DNA from: Gracilariopsis chorda
Taxonomy: Eukaryota; Rhodophyta; Florideophyceae; Gracilariales; Gracilariaceae
Length of the DNA stretch: 64,000 bases
Direction: 5' to 3'
Assembly: GCA_003194525.1 (NCBI GenBank)
Contig: NBIV01000212.1
Span: 62,001 to 126,000, forward strand
Shown: positions 31,595-43,677 of the stretch, in pieces
Numbering within the stretch: the first letter of the stretch is position 1
Layout of the letters: every line of letters starts with the position of its first letter
Program-made: the position numbers and the translations under genes
The notes under the pieces: model-generated
Seen by the model: the letters and a program-made list of their open reading frames with translations, nothing else
The model's database searches: none
Told to the model about the DNA's origin: nothing

Positions 31595-31612
31595 CTCTGG
31601 GCCAATAACCTG
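31595..31612 (-). other. Copia-B copy 1 primer-binding site (initiator Met tRNA type)
   Basis: The plus strand here reads CTCTGGGCCAATAACCTG. It is close to CTGGGCCCATAACC, the anticodon arm of eukaryotic initiator tRNA-Met. Drosophila copia is primed by a half-molecule of that tRNA through the same region. One base of the loop is changed. Confidence 0.7.
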
Positions 31613-31749
31613 TAGCAATGCACGCGGGTTATGAAAACCAAAGGGAAAAAACAAAGGGAGGAAGAAGAAACAAGAAATTAAAACAAGGAAGGCTGTCAGC
31701 ATGAGTCGACCAGTTTACTCGACAACAGGCAAAGCCAATGTACATATAC

Positions 31750-32550
31750 TGAGGGTGATAACTGATGTTGATGATAATGATAACTGAAGTTGGGCTTCGA
31801 CAGAAGTCAAAGAAGAAGAATGAAACAATAACAAGAGTGAAGGTTGTCAGCCTTGGGGTGGTTTACTTGGAGATGCAACATCTGCAACTTATGTAGGATC
31901 ACTAAAGTTCACTACAGCTACAAGAAAAACCCTAACCACTAAGTGCAGACAGCCTGTACTACCAATCGTATTCAAACATAACACAATAAGGGTTGCACAA
32001 ACTGATGACAGTTAACTACAACCATGCATAACATTATTCCAGCACATGCCAACGAAGCACCGTAAGTGAAACAACCATGACAATAATATGCCAGCATGTC
32101 ATAGCCCTGTATAATGACGTACTTGCGTCATCATGACCATGACAATGCACAAAGTCGAATGACACTGTATCCATACAGATAACTTACGTCCATTGCGTGC
32201 GGTGTACGTGCTGGCACACAAAATCACACGTCTGCCGCAACGTGATGTCCCTGTAAACCATTGTAGCCACACAGAATCTCATGTACGTTATCCATTCACA
32301 TTATGCCAAGTGGCCCATGCTTTGCCTACGACCCATACAATGTCTACCACTTGTAAACCATGTAATGCATATGGGCAAATGCAGTAGCCAATCTTAAGCA
32401 CGTTTCACGTTGGGTTTGAGCACACGCGCATATGCGCTTTTGCAAAGGAGGTGCTCCGAAGTGGCCATCGTTATATGCAACTTTGTTTCCAAGTAGTCTC
32501 CTATGATGTCCTAGGGCTACCAGACACTCGACCACGTGCCAACATCAACA
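31750..32550 (-). repeat. Copia-B copy 2 left LTR (3' LTR)
   Basis: Begins TGAGGGTGATAACTGATG and ends CCAACATCAACA. It aligns with 34598-35320 over its length, with several indels. Confidence 0.8.
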
Positions 32551-32646
32551 CTCGTTCTCGAGTTCCTGATGAAGTCCAGCTGGTTCCAATATCACTCGTG
32601 CAGCGGCAGGGCTAAGTGGCTTGGTGAGGATGTCGGCGTCATTGTC

Positions 32647-33941
32647 TTAACTTGGAACATAGTTGACAGTTATTAATGTGTCCTGGACTAGTTGCCTAAT
32701 GAAGTGTACCTTGACGTCTATATGCTTCGCACGCCCAGAAGGGCAACGTTCCCCAACAGCCCACTCAATAGCACATTGGTTGTTTGAGAGGAATGGATCA
32801 TCATTACCAACTGCTATTCCACACTCTCTGAGCACACGTGATATCCAGAGTATCTCCTGAGCAGCCATTACCAATGCATAGTATTCGGCCTCACCAGTGG
32901 ACAGTGCGACTGAGGACTGCTAACGGGCACCATAGAAAAATGCGCTGGAGCCAAGTTTAATCAAATACCCAGACAAAGACTTGCGATCTGTGGTATCGCC
33001 AGCAAAATCAGAGTCTACAGAAGGATTTAACTGTGCACGTCCTTGGCGGTACAGTAAAACATGATCACCAGTGCCACGTAGATATCGTAATACACGTTTA
33101 GCTGCTCGATGACAGTATGCAGTAGGAGCATTCTGGAAGGGCGCCAGTATAAGAACAGGAGCCAGTATGTCCAAACGCGTACGCAATGCCAAGGACAGCA
33201 GAGACCCGATCATCTGCTGATACAATTGAACATCATATGGTGATTTATGCTCCTCCACATCAAGTGAAGAAAAGGAAGATTCCACCATTGACCTCGGTGC
33301 TGGTTTGGAATTCTGCAGTCCAAACCGGCGCAGTATCCCTTCGATATAAATGGGTTGTGCAAGTTTTACACCCAACAGCTGGCCATTGGAGTCCGTCTTC
33401 CAGGTAAACGCAACACCTATGTAGAGTCTGACACGATCCTCAACACACAGATCATACGATGCCTTGAGCCCCTCCAAGATTCGGGACTGTTCTTCAGCAC
33501 TTGGCGTGAAGATGAGAAGGTAGTCCACGTATACCAGGATGTACGCATAGGGGTTCGTGGTCAACTTGCGCAGGAACCCGCATGGTGAACAAGGCCGTTC
33601 TTCAAATCCTAAGCCTTTAATATCAGTACTGAACTTGGTGTGCCACGCAAGGTGAGCCTGTTGCAGTCATCTCCAAGTGCACAGATGATGATTGCACATG
33701 CCTTTTCGCGTTTCGCTATGAGTCGGAAACTGCCTTGAGCAGCACTAGAGGTTGAATCGTTTGTCACTGTGGCACTAGATGCCTCATCCAGGGTAGATGC
33801 CACTACATTTTACACACCTTCAATGCGACTTGCGGCACGAAGTCGATGTCGCCATAGCGTAAAATCCTTACCACGCTTACCATAAAAGCGTAGGATTTTC
33901 AAACCAGAGTTGGTTTCAGACTCAACTTCAGAGTCAGACAT
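32647..33941 (-). pseudogene. Copia-B copy 2 Gag/RT-RNase H remnant
   Basis: Gag starts at 33941 and is recognisable to about 33640 (REKACAIIICALGDD). The sequence then jumps to the RT C-terminal half, without protease or integrase. In RT the box is VYVDYLLIF, with the second catalytic Asp of YVDD changed to Tyr. QQMIGSLLSLALRTRLDI, RVLRYLRGTGDHVLLY and VDSDFAGDTTDRKS (RNase H) follow. The end (32874-32647) has LSNNQCAIEWA and KHIDVKVHFIRQLV after a stop. The deletion junction lies near 33605. Confidence 0.75.
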
Positions 33942-34597
33942 ACTTCCAGAATGAGCTGAAACACCAATAAATATATACTTCTAAGCATAGTGAGCGACTC
34001 AATGCTTTTCAAAATCCGATTACAAAGAGAGGGAAAGTGTTGAATCGGAGGGTCAGCCAAGAACTTGCAGCTGAGATCACACTGAGATATGAGTATTGGA
34101 GTGGATTAATGCCAGCACTCGACAGCAAGGGCGCCAGCGAAGACCGTGTAACCAAGTCTCAACGCTCGTCCAGACGCGTCTGGTACGCGAGTCACAGGCA
34201 GAGTTCGGGTCCTCGACGCTCGGATTATACTCACAAGTGGCTCTGAAGCGCACTCGGAAAAGAAAATAAAAGATAAAACTTCGTAAAAGCGGGCGCAATG
34301 ACAAGAGAAACTACCTCCGCTACCCTAAGGGTTGAACCCCTGTACCCTGGGTGCTCTCTCCAGGTGCAAGATGCGATTTTCTTCGACCTGCCTTACTCTG
34401 CGCATTTCAAGAGCAAAGTGCTCAATTCGTACGAGAACGTCCCAGGGAGGTCACTAAGAATCGCGATATGTTTTCACCAGTTGACTCCTGCTGGTCTCCT
34501 GCGGGATATCAGCTCGATCTCACGCGCGCACGCAAAAATAAATGAAAGTTAGATAAGAGCGACGTCTGCAGTATGTCGACGCTTTGGGCTCATAACC

Positions 34598-35320
34598 TGA
34601 AGTTGATAACTGATATTGATGATAATGATAACTGAAGTTGGGCTTCGACAGAAGTCAAATAAGAAGAATGAAACAATAACAAGAGTGAAGGTTGTCCGCC
34701 TTCGGGTGGTTTACTTGGAGATGCAACATCTGCAACTTATATAGGACCACTAAAGTTCACTACAGCTACAAGAAAAACCCTAACCACTACGTGCGGACAG
34801 CCAGTACTACGAATCATATTCAAACATAACACAATAAGGGTTGCACAAATGGTGACAGTTAACTACAACCATGCATAACATTATTCCAGCACATGCCAAC
34901 GAGCACGGTAAGTGAAACAACCATGATAACAATATGCCAGCATGTCACAGCCCTGTATAATGACTTACTTGCGTCATCATGAGGCACACACAATCATACT
35001 TCTGCCGCAACGTGATGTCCCTGTAAACCATTGTAGCCACACAGAATCTCATGTACGTTGTCCATTCACATTATGCCAAGTGGCCCATGCTGTGCCTACG
35101 ACCCATACAATGTATACCACTTGTAAACCATGTATTGCATATGTGCAAATGCAGTAGCCAATCATAAGCCCGTTTCACGTTGGGTTCGAGCACACGCGCA
35201 TGTGCACTTTTGCAAAGAAGGTGCTCAAAAGTGCCCATCGCTATATGCTACTTTGTTTCCAAGTATTCTACCATGATGCCCTAGGGCTATCAGGCACTCG
35301 ACCACGTGCCAACATCAACA
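34598..35320 (-). repeat. Copia-B copy 2 right LTR (5' LTR)
   Basis: Begins TGAAGTTGATAACTG next to the primer-binding site and ends ACGTGCCAACATCAACA. On the minus strand a CTATATAAG TATA-like box lies at about 34738-34746. Confidence 0.8.
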
Positions 35321-35682
35321 GTAATGTTGTTATGCAGGTTTGTACTAAGCTGTAATCAGTGTGTGCAACCCTTATTGTGTTATGTTTGATTATCATAGGT
35401 AGTATTCGGTTTCTCCACTTAGTGGTGTAGGGTTTTTTTTGTAGTGGTAGTGCGAACTAGAGGTGCTATATAAGACTCAGAAGTTTCAGTACCAAGTAGA
35501 CTCGCCCCCAAGCCTGGCACCCCTCACTCTTTATTTTCTTTCTTTCTTTCCCTTTCATTTCTGTCGAAGCCGAACATCATTTCGTATCAACAGGTTATGG
35601 GTCCAGCGCGTCGATATTTGCAAACGTCGCTCCGTTTCAACAACTTTTATTTTTGCGTGCGCACGTAAGATCGCGCTGAAAT
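35321..35682 (+). mobile_element. Copia-B 5' LTR and leader fragment, plus orientation
   Basis: This is a family-B LTR lacking its first part. It has GCTATATAAGACTC at about 35467-35480 as its TATA box and ends at CA 35591-35592. The primer-binding site GGTTATGGGTCCAGC (35593-35607) and about 75 bp of leader follow, ending where the family-A LTR begins at 35683. It is inverted relative to copies 1 and 2. Confidence 0.75.
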
Positions 35683-36460
35683 TGATAGAAGTTGAAGTGG
35701 AAGGGAAAGGAAAGGTAAGGGAATGCAAAGGAAATGCGTCAGCTCTTGCTCCGATTTACTTGGAGATTCTACAATCACAACTTATATAGAACTCTAACTT
35801 CATCTTAGTCGCATCTTCGACTTCAACTGAAACCTAATCCAGTAGCTGGGGACACTCAATACTACCAATCATCATGTAACATAACATAGCCATGCTAGCA
35901 CTAACTCATCATACCTTACATCAACTCAACACAATAACACGCCAACACGGCACCATAAGTTACGTGCCTGCACACAACCATGACAAAGCACAAATTCACA
36001 ACACACAACACAGGATCACATGCCAACGCACGCCAACGCATCCGAATTCATCCATGCACGTCACAGTAATTCACCACATCACGTGTACGTGTAAGTGCAT
36101 CAACTCACACGTCATTAACCACTTCGTGTACCTGTAAACCTCATGCAAGTACCCGTACTCCTCACCAAGGTACCACTGCTGTACCACATGTATGGTGTGT
36201 CTAACTATCATAGGTATGTGCCCTGTACACTGTGCGCACTGTACTAGCTGGACACATGGGTGTGCCAATCTAGCTAACTTGTGCACTACCACTTGTACGC
36301 ACTATGGTGGATATGTGTATTTGCAGTAGCCAATCACAAGCCAGATTCACGTTGAGTTTGCACAGCCACGCACATGATCTTTTGCAGCGGCACCCTCCAA
36401 AACAGTTCATGCTCCCCGGAACATTTGGTTTTCAGTAACAGAACAGGTACTTTTCCAACA
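35683..36460 (-). repeat. Copia-A1 left LTR (3' LTR)
   Basis: A 778-bp LTR, TGATAGAAGTTGAAG to TTTTCCAACA. It is clearly diverged from the right copy, so the element is old. Confidence 0.85.
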
Positions 36461-36480
36461 CCCTCTCTCTGTCACTGACT

Positions 36481-39400
36481 TCATAAGTCTAGGGCTAGCA
36501 GGCCACTGTCACTGCGGAACTTCCCCAGATTCACACGACCAAGTGATTTCGTAAGCATATCAGCAACCATGCCATCCGTAGGGCAGTACTGCAGCTGAAT
36601 AGATTTCTCACGTAGAGCCTCTCGTGTGAATTGAAAGCGAATTTCAATATGCTTGGTACGCTTATTGACAACTCCATTCGGGGCGAGGTCGATGCAGACT
36701 TGGTTATCCCCATAAACTGCTGTGGGTTCAACCATCAGGCTTACTGACTCATCTACGTGCAGACCAATTGCATCAATAATGGCACTGCAAAGTCTTCTCA
36801 GCCAGATCGCCTCTTTCGCTCCGGAACTTAGACTCACATACTCAGCCTCGGCAGTGAACAGCGCAACTACGTCCTGTTGGCATGAGCTCCAAGACACAGG
36901 AGCACTACTCATCATGAACACATACCCACTAGTAGACTTGCGAGTGGATGTGTCACCTGCCCAGTCCGAGTCTACATATCCATAAAGCTGAGTATCCGAG
37001 CATGATCTATACGTGAGTCCAAAAGATCGAGTGCCACTGAGGTACCTCAGCACACACTTGACTGCCTTCCAATGAGTCTCTCTTGGTTTCTCGACATATC
37101 TTTTTAGCTTGGACACTGCAAAAGATATGTCCAGTCGAGTACCCACAGAAATATACATTAGAGAGCCAATAACTTGCCTGTATGGGATGCTTTTCATAGG
37201 TTCCTCAATCTGAGTAAGGTCCACTTTGGAGTCCATGGGAGTGTCCACTGGCTTCGACTGACACATGCCAAACCGTTCGAGGACCTTGTACGTGTACGCT
37301 GATTGCGTGAGGTACAACGTTTTCTTAGCTCGGTCCCGACGAATCTCAAATCCTAAAATCATGCAAGCATCATTCAGGTCCTTCATCCCAAAACGGTTGG
37401 ACAGCTCAGTCTTCACTGGATCTATTGCATCGATTGATGAACTTGCTATAATTTGGTCATCCACGTACCGAGCAATGATCACCAGCACTTCCAGTATCAT
37501 GCAGATGTAAACACACTCTTCAGCACAGTTTGGCTTCAGACCCAGTTCTTCAACAAGAAAGGCATCAATCTTTGCGTGCTAATGCCTTGGTGCCTGTCGC
37601 AGCCCATATAGAGCTTTCTTTAGTTTGCACATCAAGTCCTCGCTGCCGGCTTTCACGAACCAATCTGGCTGCTCCATGTACACAGCTTCCTCGAGGTCGC
37701 CATTCAAGAATGCAGTCTTCACATCCATCTGGTGTAGATAGTAGTCCTGCACTGCCACAATAGACCAAATCACCCTTATAGATTTAACTTGAGTACTGGC
37801 GCATATGTCTCTGAAAAATCGACGCCCTCAAATCGTAGGAAACCACGAGCAACCACGCGAGCTTTGTACCGCACCGTTGGATCACCACTTGCACTGGCCT
37901 CATACTTTTGCACAAATATCCAATTGGACGAAATCACGTTGCTGTTGGCTGGTCTTGGCACGAAGTCCCATGTGTCATGCTCCATCAAAGACTCATACTC
38001 ACCGTGCCTAGCTTTGATGCATGCTTTGGAATCTGGTCGTGACACTGCATCCGAATCCGAAGATGGGATTTCATCACTGGCTGTGGGTAGGGCTGTGCCA
38101 CGCCACCAAGAGGTAGGTGCTTTGCGTTCACGAGTGGACCTCAGAGTTTTCGTGGTTCTGGTATATCTGGATCACTCTCAGGAGCAGCTGGGGGCTCATT
38201 ATGACTGTCTGAATCATTTTCAAGTGCAGTGTCTGGTGCAGCAGGATCATCTTGAGCAGCATGGGTGGGTGTCGTAGAAATAGGAGTGACGTTCGATTTC
38301 AACTTTTCTGATATGTCAATTTCAGCATAGTCGTCATCAGTGACGTGGTGAATACCCTGATCGGAATCACTACACTCGTCAAATCTCACATCCGTGGACA
38401 CAACTACCTTCTTTTTCTGATCATCCCACAAGTTGTACCCATGCGAACCAGATGTGTACCCAATAAAGGTCGCCTCTATTGCACGTGGCTCTAGCTTCTT
38501 CAGCTTGTGTTCCATTACTTTGTACCAGAACCGACTACCAAACACACGCAGATTGCTCAAGTAAGGCTTTTGTCCACTCCACAACTCGAATGGTGTCACG
38601 TTTTTTGGGAGGCCTTGCATGTCACTCTATTGTGCACGTACACCGCAAAGTTCTGTGCCTCTGCCCAGAGACGTTTAGGCAGATTCTTTTGATGCAACAT
38701 TGACCTCACCAAGTCCATGAGTGTTCGATTAAAGCGTTCTGCGAGACCATTCTGATGTGGATTGTAAGGCACCGTGCGCTGATGTTCAATACCATGGCAT
38801 TCAAGTTCGTGTGTAAACTTGTGTGACAAATATTCACCAGCTTTGTCTGTGTGGAACGCATGTAACAAACATTTGCGGGCAGTTATAATCTTCACATGCG
38901 TGCCAGTCTGGTTTTTGACAACCTTGAGCCACTTTACATACATTTGCAGCACCTCATCTTTGGTCTTGATCATGTACACGAAGCAAAAACGGGAGTTGTC
39001 ATCAATGAATGTGACAAAGTAACGCGACCCACCTAAGGAAACAACCTGTATTGCACCACAGATATCAGAGTGGACGAGGGCCAAGGGTGCCTTAGCCCGT
39101 TCCCCACCTTGCTTGGGAGTCAAAGCGCGGGTAGACTTGGCCACAATACAGGAGTCACACACATCAATTGATTGGGTCACATCCACATTCAGCGCTGCTA
39201 CAACACCATTTCGAGCCATGTGTTTGATGCCATCCAAATTTACATGAGCCATTTGTCGATGCCATAGTGACAAGTCTGACAGAAGTGCGCTATTGGATTG
39301 TCTCGATGGGTCAATATTGGCGCACAAGTAGTACAGGCCTTTAATTCGACGCCCTTTGGCAAACAGCGACGAGCCCTTATACACAGATACTTCGTGCTTG

Positions 39401-40500
39401 TCGAACACCACAGTAGCAACCCAGTCACACATGGAAGATACTGAGAGCAGATGGTACTTCAAGCTCGGTACATGCACCACATTTCTCAACCGGCATTTAG
39501 GCATTTGCCCTTCAACAGCAAGATCAATTTTGACACTGCCACGGCCACGTGACTCTAACTTGGAATCATTACTGATGCTCACACCAGACAAAATTTTGCT
39601 CTCGTATGTTTGTAACATGGATTTATCATAACTCATGTGCGCAGTTGCTCCAGAGTCTACGATCCAGTCACTGTTGGTGGCCTTGTTAGAACCGCTGGCA
39701 GTAAGACACACGTAGTCAGAATCACTGCAGCCCGCAGCGTCCTCGTTGCCAAGAACCGTGTGCACATTTGGGTGGGCAGCAGCAACTTGTCCTTTGTTAG
39801 CCTCATCGCACTGTTTCTTAAAACAGTTGCTCTGGATATGACCCTTCTTGCCACAGTAGTAGCAAACAACTGACTTCTTCCGGGACTCCCTGCCGACCAA
39901 ATCTGCGTCACTACCAGATTCTTCCTTTGCACGGGCATGCATTCGCTGCTCTTCTTGCAGCAAACGAGTCTTCACAAACTGCAGTTCGAGTTTGCAGTCA
40001 CTAATTGTAGTGTCGATGGCAACAATGAGGTCCTCAAAGCGTTCCGATAGTCCACATAAGATATCCATAGCGATATCTTCCTCCTAAACCGTGACGTCTA
40101 TACTCTTAAGATCCCATGCGAGATGTCGTACGCGATTGATGAAATGTAACATTTTCTCGTCATCCCGCAACTTGGCTGTATAGAAGGAACGTCACGCATT
40201 TATTCGGTTGAGCAGCGTCTTGCGCTGAAACACATGGAATATGGCTTTCTACATTTCTGCAGCACTTTTGGTGTCTCTAACATGATCCAAATGCTCATCA
40301 CTGATGGTCAGACAAATCACAGATCTTGCCTTGGCATCTTTCTTTTTCCACTCTGAGACCTCGTCATCGTCCGTGGGTTTGGTTGTTTCGAGATAGTCAT
40401 CAAGGTATTTGAGCGCCAGAAGCAACTCAACTTTTTGCTTCCATACATGGAAGCTATCCTCTTCCAATTTCTCGATCTTGATGCCACGGAACGAGTCCAT
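36481..40500 (-). pseudogene. Copia-A1 gag-pol
   Basis: Homologous along its length to the intact gag-pol at 54922-58947. Gag starts at 40500 (MDSFRGIKIEKLEEDSFHVW). The main frame 40068-38596 has the zinc knuckle CYYCGKKGHIQSNC, protease WIVDSGATAHMS, pre-integrase SLWHRQMAHVN, integrase HSDICGA, FHTDKAGEY and NGLAERFNRTL. The frames 38620-38141, 38045-37776, 37773-37579 and 37500-36481 carry the integrase tail, RT (MDVKTAFLNGDL, ARYVDDQIIAS) and RNase H (YVDSDWAGD, FTAEAEYVSL, DNQVCIDLA). Several stops and frameshifts divide them. The catalytic motifs are mostly intact, so decay is by nonsense and shifts. Confidence 0.85.
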
Positions 40501-41673
40501 TGTAGGTGATAATGAACGACAAGGTGCAATTACGACAACAGACAGTCAAAAATAGTAAAAAACAAAGAAATGAAACCAAAACTCCAAATTCAGGCGCACT
40601 GGCAGGGAATACTATTCCCGCTACCCTAGGGAGTCGGAACCCTGGCCCCCACAGACCCTCCGGGTAGGAAACGACTTCTTCTGTCTACCTCCTCCTGCCT
40701 TTGAGGAGAAGGTGCGATGCTCTCTACGAGACTTCCAGAGGAAGGTTAACGACCAAAGATATGTCTTCACCAATACACCCTCTCTGGTCCCTTGCAAGAA
40801 CTTGCGCGACCTCGAGACTGAAGTTACTCTGGTATCCAAAGTACGCTACTGACGTGCAACCAAAAATAGGTCACACGCAGCCTGATCCTGAAAAGGAGTT
40901 CAGCCTACGCGACGTTGCCTCCCCGTAGAAACGCCCGAAGGGCAGATGCACAGATCAAAAGCTCGTTATAGAATACCTTCACCACAGCCCAAGTATCCCG
41001 ACACACAGTCAGGATCATAACGAAGAGATAAATACTCGCACTAGTGCAGTACGCCACGGCATCCCGTCCACGAATGCACCCGCTGAGCTTACCAGGTCTT
41101 TACGACCAACACCGTTATACGCCCAAAAGGACCGGTGGGAAGCCGCTCGACAGTACACCCGCTTTGGTTCAAGCTGCCAGGCTAACGTCCCCGATTACTC
41201 GGATCAACCGCTCGTCGCACTAGACACCGAGTATACCCCAAAAAAAACCTTGGGCAACACAAACCCCAGACTTCACACACTGCTGAGCGCAACACACAAG
41301 TTCACAAGCTTCAACTAGAATGGTCCTCAACCTTTTCGGATCAGAACCCGCCAGCACGACGCGGGGATCCACACAAAACTAGAACAGAGGGAGACACAAA
41401 CAGCCGATAGCGATCGATAAGATGTGCAAAAAACGGCGCCCCAAACACAATCGCGATAGAGAGTCGACGTCGAACCACTACCATCACAACGCCCTCAGGG
41501 AAAAATGCAAACCAAAAGGAAAGATCAACATCCACCAGACCCAAATTAACACACGCGACGCAACGGTAGACGGCAACTGAAACAGCGAAATGGATTAACG
41601 GCGGTGAGGGAGAGCGGCGATAGACGAACAAGAAAGGATGACGGCAGAGGTCAGCGGGTCTGGGCCCATAACC
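40501..41673 (-). other. Copia-A1 leader with intact primer-binding site
   Basis: The untranslated leader between Gag and the 5' LTR. The primer site GGTTATGGGCCCAGA (41673-41659, minus) is an exact complement to the initiator tRNA-Met anticodon arm. The part from about 40620 to 41230 aligns with the leaders of the younger family-A copies. About 430 bp next to the LTR, including the primer site, are missing from those. Confidence 0.7.
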
Positions 41674-42463
41674 TGATAGAATTTGAAGCCGAAGGGAAAG
41701 GGAAGGTAGGGGAATGCAAAGGAAGTTCGCCAGCTCTGGCTCCAATTTACTTGGAGGTTCTACAATCACAACTTATATAGAACTCTAACTTCATCATAGT
41801 CGCAACTTCGACTTCAACTGAAACCTAAACCAGTAGCTGGGGACACTCAATACTACCAATCATCAAATAACATAACATAGCCAGCTCAGCAGAACCTCAT
41901 TACATCAACGCACACCAACGCACGAACGTTCCGTAATAGTTACGTGCATACACATGACCATGACAAGGCACAAATTCACGACTCCAACACACGCCAGCAC
42001 ATGCCAACACATCACGGTAAGTCAACACGTCACAGTAAGTCGGCACATAACCTGTGGTGATAGTGCCATGTCATCATGTGGCGATGCACACAACACCCAC
42101 GTCATCAATATACCCGTGTATGTGTAAACCTGTTGACAGTGCATGCGCACCTTATAATTGTACCAACCACTGCTGTACCACTTGTACCAGCTGTCAACCA
42201 CTTCACCAGTATCCCCTGCACACAACGTACACTGTGACCACTGTAGTAGCTGGACACGTGGGTGTGTCCAACCGATCCAGTTATGCCATACCACTTGTAC
42301 GCACCACGTTGCATATGTACATTTGCAGTAGGCAATCAGAAGCCAGTTTCACGTTGGGTTCGCGCACACGCGCATATGCGCTTTTGCAGAGGTACACTCT
42401 AAAACAGCCCATGCTCCCCGGAACATTTGGTTTTCAGTGACAGCACAGGTACTACTGCCAACA
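41674..42463 (-). repeat. Family-A LTR shared by two elements
   Basis: A 790-bp LTR. To its left is the primer site of Copia-A1, for which it is the 5' LTR. To its right is the polypurine tract (minus strand of 42464-42471) and RNase H end of the chimeric element, for which it is the 3' LTR. One LTR between two internal regions is the usual product of recombination between LTRs. Confidence 0.85.
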
Positions 42464-42483
42464 CCCCCCTTCTGTCACTGACT

Positions 42484-43677
42484 TCAAAGGTCTAAGGGGA
42501 GCAAGCCACAGTCACCGCGGAACCTTGCCAGCTTAACTCGACCGAGCGCTTTCGTCAGCATATCGGCAACCATGTCTTCCGTGGAACAGTACTGCAACTG
42601 GACGGCTTTGTCGCGTAGAGCCTCTCTGGTGAAGTGAAAGCGAATATCAATGTGCTTAGTACGCTTGTTCCCAACTCCATTTCGAGCAAGGTCGATGCAA
42701 CCTTGGTTGTCCACGTACACAGTTGTGGGCTCAACCATTCGCGTCACTGACTCATCCACGTGTAGTCCACTTGCGTTGCCAATGCCACTCCACAATCGTC
42801 TCAGCCAGATCGCCTCCTTCGTCCCACTGCACAGACTCACATACTCAGCCTCAGCGCTAGACAATGCAACTACTTCCTATTGGCACGAGCTCCAAGACAC
42901 AGGAGCACCGCACATCATGAACACATACCCACTGGTGGACTTGCGGTTGGATGTATCACCTGCCCAGTCAGAGTCTACGTATCCATACAGCTGAGTATCA
43001 GTCGTGGTGCCATAAGTAAGTCCGAGGGAGCGAGTGCCATTGAGGTAACGCAGAACACGCTTGACCGCTTTCGAATGAGTCTCTCCAGGTTTCTCGACAT
43101 ACTTGGCTAGCTTGGACACTGCAAACGAGATGTCCGGTCGGGTGCCAACAGAGAGATACATCAGAAAACCGATCACCTGGCGATACGGGATGTTCGTCAG
43201 AGGCTCTTCTACCTTAGTGAGGTCAGCACCGGAGTCCATGGGAGTGCCCATTGGTTTGCACTGCAACATGCCAAAACGTTCTAAGACCTTACGCGTGTAT
43301 GCAGACTGTGTCAGGTACAGCTGTCTTTTGGATCGATCACGATGGATCTCGAACCCAAGTACCATGCGCGCTTCACTGAGATCCTTCATCTGAAAACGTT
43401 TTGACCGTTCACGCTTTACGCAATTCATTGTCTCCATACTTGGACTGGCGCTCGGCAATGGCGTTATGCTCCCTGGTATAGGGAGATGAGAAGGACGTTC
43501 CATGCAGATCATTGGCAGGGTTTTCTTGTAGTGCAATGTACTCTTCTGCATTGTCGGAGTGCAAATTCTGAATAAGCACATTCCCTCCTCCAAGCTGCTG
43601 GAGCTTCTGCCTTATCCCCACAAACACATCACCGAATTCATATCTATGCAACATGAAGCCGAGCAGAGCATACCGGG
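42484..43677 (-). pseudogene. Chimeric element: integrase C-part (B) joined to RT/RNase H (A)
   Basis: The right part carries the B integrase core (RYALLGFMLHRYEFGDVF, HSDNAEEYIALQENPAND and HNAIAER with the catalytic Glu). It changes frame and family at about 43440 into A-type KRFQMKDLSEARMVLGFEI, downstream of the YVDD box, which is therefore absent. RNase H follows with YVDSDWAGDTSNRKS, a stop near 42865, SSAEAEYVSLCSGT and VDNQGCIDLARNG, to the stop at 42484. Confidence 0.75.

Larger units (their letters stand above)
28878..31749 (-). mobile_element. Copia family B, copy 1, 3'-truncated
   Basis: From right to left this holds a truncated LTR end (31611-31749), a primer-binding site (CAGGTTATTGGCCCAGAG, 31612-31595), a leader of about 770 bp, Gag, protease and half of integrase. 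The sequence stops at 28878 within the integrase core, against transposase DNA. No RT, RNase H or 3' LTR remains. Its 5' LTR is interrupted by family-B copy 2 at 31750. Confidence 0.8.
31750..35320 (-). mobile_element. Copia family B, copy 2, internally deleted
   Basis: LTRs at 31750-32550 and 34598-35320 (TG...CA on the plus strand; lengths 801 and 723 because of indels) flank only about 2 kb. What remains is the Gag N-terminus fused to the RT C-terminus and RNase H. The 5' LTR is the right one. A primer-binding site abuts it at 34583-34597 (GGTTATGAGCCCAAA on the minus strand). Flanking pentamers (TATAC, GTAAT) do not match. It is a non-autonomous deletion product. Confidence 0.8.
35683..42463 (-). 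mobile_element. Copia family A, copy 1 (old)
   Basis: LTRs at 35683-36460 and 41674-42463 flank a decayed minus-strand gag-pol with a leader of about 1.2 kb. The initiator-Met primer site sits directly inside the right LTR (41659-41673), and a pyrimidine run (36461-36470, purine on the minus strand) sits inside the left LTR. The right LTR is also the 3' LTR of the next element to the right, so the two share it. No target duplication is seen (GAAAT before 35683). Confidence 0.85.

Noticed and set aside
41659-41673. Possible initiator tRNA-Met gene
   Set aside because: Only the anticodon arm is present, on the strand expected of a primer-binding site and directly next to an LTR.
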